Shown: positions 7,193 to 10,280 of the stretch, piece after piece
How the letters are laid out: every line of letters starts with the position of its first letter
How positions within the stretch are numbered: the first letter of the stretch is position 1
Assembly (NCBI GenBank): GCA_021808985.1
Contig: JAKBAQ010000089.1
Coordinates: 1 to 10,280, forward strand
DNA from: Pseudomonadota bacterium
Lineage (GTDB): Bacteria > Pseudomonadota > Alphaproteobacteria > Acetobacterales > Acetobacteraceae
Reading direction: 5' to 3'
Length of the DNA stretch: 10,280 nt
Position numbers and translations under genes: made by a program
The notes under the pieces: model-generated
What the model was told of the DNA's origin: nothing
Databases searched by the model: none
What the model saw: only the letters and a program-made list of their open reading frames with translations

Positions 7193-7981
7193 CTATTTGG
7201 CGCCGCAGGGCGAGGGCGGGATGGTGAGGCGCACCAGCTTCGCGGTCATCACGAAATCGCCGAAGTCCAGCACCATGTTGTCGGCCACGCCATCGTCAAA
7301 ATAGCGCATCTGGTTGCGGAAATCGGGGTTTTCGTCGTCGTTCTTGCGCTCATAGAAGGCGATGTCGACATCAGAACTGGGCAGGGCGGCCAGCGCGGGG
7401 TAGCGGTTGGGCATGGGGCCGTGATGGCCGAGGATGGCGACGAAGGTGGCCTGGGCGCCGTCGGCGGTCGTGCCGTCAAACAGGGTGGGCGAGATGAATT
7501 TCTTGCCCGCGGCGCCGGCGGCCAGCAGCGCCTCGGTATGGGCCATGGGGAAGAGCGTGCCGGGGGGCATGCGCAGGGTGGTGTTGGCCGGGGTGGTGTA
7601 GGCGATGATGCCGGAGCCGTCGGGCGCCGTGTGGGTGGCGGTGCCGGCGTCGTCGATCTGCTCCTTGCCGCCATTGTCGCTCTCGCGCAGGGTGAAGGTG
7701 AGGGTTTTGCCGTCCTTGCTCTCCCAGGTGATATAGTCAGTGACGGATTTGCTCAGCGTGCCGTCGACCCCGCGCAGCAGCAGGGTCATGTGCTGGGTGG
7801 TGGCCCAGCCGGTGCAGCCGTCCACCACATCGAAGCTCAGCTGCCCGGTGGCGCCCGTGATGTCATGCGTGCGGACCTTGGAGAGGCTGAGCGTGTAGAG
7901 CGCGTGCTGGCCGGTCAGGCCATCGGAGGCGCGGGCGAGGCCGGGGGTGAGCAGGCAGAGCAGGGCGAGGAAGCGTTTCAT
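7193..7981 (-). CDS. EipB/DUF1849-family periplasmic cell-envelope protein
   Basis: Probable exported protein of the DUF1849 family. The Brucella member EipB is a periplasmic beta-spiral protein needed for envelope integrity. 262 residues. The N-terminus MKRFLALLCLLTPGLARA is a typical Sec signal peptide with likely cleavage after ARA (residue 18). The mature start GLTGQHALYTLSLSKVR matches the family's opening beta strands. DITGATGQLSFDV, LFPMAHTEALL and the closing NMVLDFGDFVMTAKLVRLTI are also family-like. Cys56 (DGCTGW) and Cys259 (near the C-terminus) correspond in placement to the cysteine pair that forms a disulfide in EipB. There is no good ribosome site before the ATG; a promoter-like sequence sits instead, suggesting a leaderless mRNA. 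It lies 30 bp downstream of uvrB and 151 bp upstream of fusA. Family assignment is from memory of motif patterns; the function in this organism is inferred. Confidence 0.82.
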   Translation of the reverse strand: MKRFLALLCLLTPGLARASDGLTGQHALYTLSLSKVRTHDITGATGQLSFDVVDGCTGWATTQHMTLLLRGVDGTLSKSVTDYITWESKDGKTLTFTLRESDNGGKEQIDDAGTATHTAPDGSGIIAYTTPANTTLRMPPGTLFPMAHTEALLAAGAAGKKFISPTLFDGTTADGAQATFVAILGHHGPMPNRYPALAALPSSDVDIAFYERKNDDENPDFRNQMRYFDDGVADNMVLDFGDFVMTAKLVRLTIPPSPCGAK

Positions 7982-7987
7982 GCCGGT

Positions 7988-8011
7988 ATAATGACGCCTC
8001 GCCGTGGGGCG

Positions 8012-8015
<4 letters not shown>
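7988..8015 (-). promoter_or_regulatory. candidate leaderless promoter of the DUF1849 gene
   Basis: On the minus strand, TTGACG (8010-8015, 5/6 to the -35 consensus and overlapping the uvrB TGA stop) is followed after 16 nt by CATTAT (7988-7993, 4/6 to the -10). Six nucleotides separate this hexamer from the ATG at 7981, placing the expected transcription start on the A of the start codon. No Shine-Dalgarno sequence is present at normal spacing. The 16-nt spacer forms part of an imperfect dyad (7993-8013). Confidence 0.5.
7993..8013. repeat. inverted repeat in uvrB/DUF1849 junction
   Basis: GACGCCTC (7993-8000) and GGGGCGTC (8006-8013) pair over 8 bp, with one G-T wobble, around a 5-nt loop. 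It begins at the uvrB stop codon and spans the spacer of the candidate DUF1849 promoter. No T run follows it in the uvrB direction, so it is a poor intrinsic terminator and could instead be an operator dyad. It may also be chance in G+C-rich DNA. Confidence 0.4.
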
Positions 8016-10183
<2,168 letters not shown>

Positions 10184-10188
10184 GGCGC

Positions 10189-10218
10189 AGTATATGGCCC
10201 GCGCCTGGCGCATGGAAA
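10189..10218 (-). promoter_or_regulatory. candidate leaderless promoter of uvrB
   Basis: On the minus strand, TTTCCA (10213-10218, 4/6 to the -35 consensus) is followed after 18 nt by TATACT (10189-10194, 5/6 to the -10). Only 5 nt separate the hexamer from the ATG at 10183, so the expected transcription start falls on or next to the start codon. No Shine-Dalgarno sequence is visible. If this is right, the in-frame ATG at 10213 lies inside the promoter and is not translated. Confidence 0.42.
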
Positions 10219-10238
10219 GGGGCGGCGCGCGCCGCCCC
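10219..10238. terminator. 20-bp G+C palindrome after the upstream gene
   Basis: A perfect palindrome, GGGGCGGC-GCGC-GCCGCCCC, can fold as an 8-bp stem with a 4-nt loop. It begins 9 nt after the TAA of the unidentified upstream gene on the minus strand, and only TTT follows it. Position and strength suit a terminator, although the T tract is short. It directly abuts the candidate uvrB -35. Confidence 0.5.
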
Positions 10239-10247
10239 GCCGTGGGA

Positions 10248-10280
10248 TTATTTGTTGAAGAGCGCCTTCATTTCGCTCAT
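10248..10280 (-). CDS. C-terminal end of an unidentified upstream gene
   Basis: An open minus-strand frame enters from the window edge and ends at TAA (10248-10250), reading MSEMKALFNK before the stop. It is more likely the tail of a longer protein than a ten-residue gene, because a strong palindrome typical of a gene end follows at once. Too little is visible to name a family. The frame is inferred from this context only. Confidence 0.4.
   Translation of the reverse strand: MSEMKALFNK

Noticed and set aside
10184..10213. UvrB start ten codons upstream (MRQARAIYCA)
   Set aside because: There is no ribosome site, the residues are not family-like, and the stretch overlaps the promoter-like TATACT before the ATG at 10183. 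It is not fully excluded.

Overview
The window is ordinary, gene-dense chromosomal DNA (about two-thirds G+C) from an alphaproteobacterium. A hopanoid-making member of the Rhodospirillales/Acetobacteraceae is my best guess. The support is the DUF1849/EipB-type envelope protein (an alphaproteobacterial family), the hopanoid gene hpnH beside ispH, and the codon bias. Nothing mobile, phage-like, CRISPR-like or tRNA/rRNA-like was seen, and I found no clearly undescribed system.

Left part (1-4915): dxs (minus strand, C-terminal end cut by the window edge) is divergent from a plus-strand row ispH - hpnH - DNA-3-methyladenine glycosylase. dxs and ispH encode the first and last enzymes of the MEP isoprenoid pathway. 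hpnH uses the downstream product diploptene to start side-chain synthesis of extended hopanoids, so three of these genes form one metabolic theme: isoprenoid precursors feeding membrane hopanoids. The 312-bp gap between dxs and ispH carries candidate promoters in both directions, a tandem 9-mer repeat and a dyad. The glycosylase, a base-excision repair enzyme, follows hpnH after 14 bp and is probably co-transcribed.

Right part (4916-10280): everything is on the minus strand. In transcription order these are the tail of an unidentified gene, uvrB (nucleotide excision repair), an EipB/DUF1849 periplasmic protein, and fusA (elongation factor G). fusA converges on the glycosylase across a strong bidirectional hairpin terminator with a UUCG loop in the fusA direction. 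fusA lies outside the usual rpsL-rpsG-fusA-tuf context, and its GTPase domain differs from the alphaproteobacterial EF-G sequences I remember, which suggests a second or displaced copy.

The most interesting points are regulatory. Both uvrB and the DUF1849 gene lack a Shine-Dalgarno sequence and instead have a -10-like hexamer 5-6 nt before the ATG, which predicts leaderless mRNAs. The fusA leader contains a hairpin plus T-rich tract ending 10 nt before its ribosome binding site.
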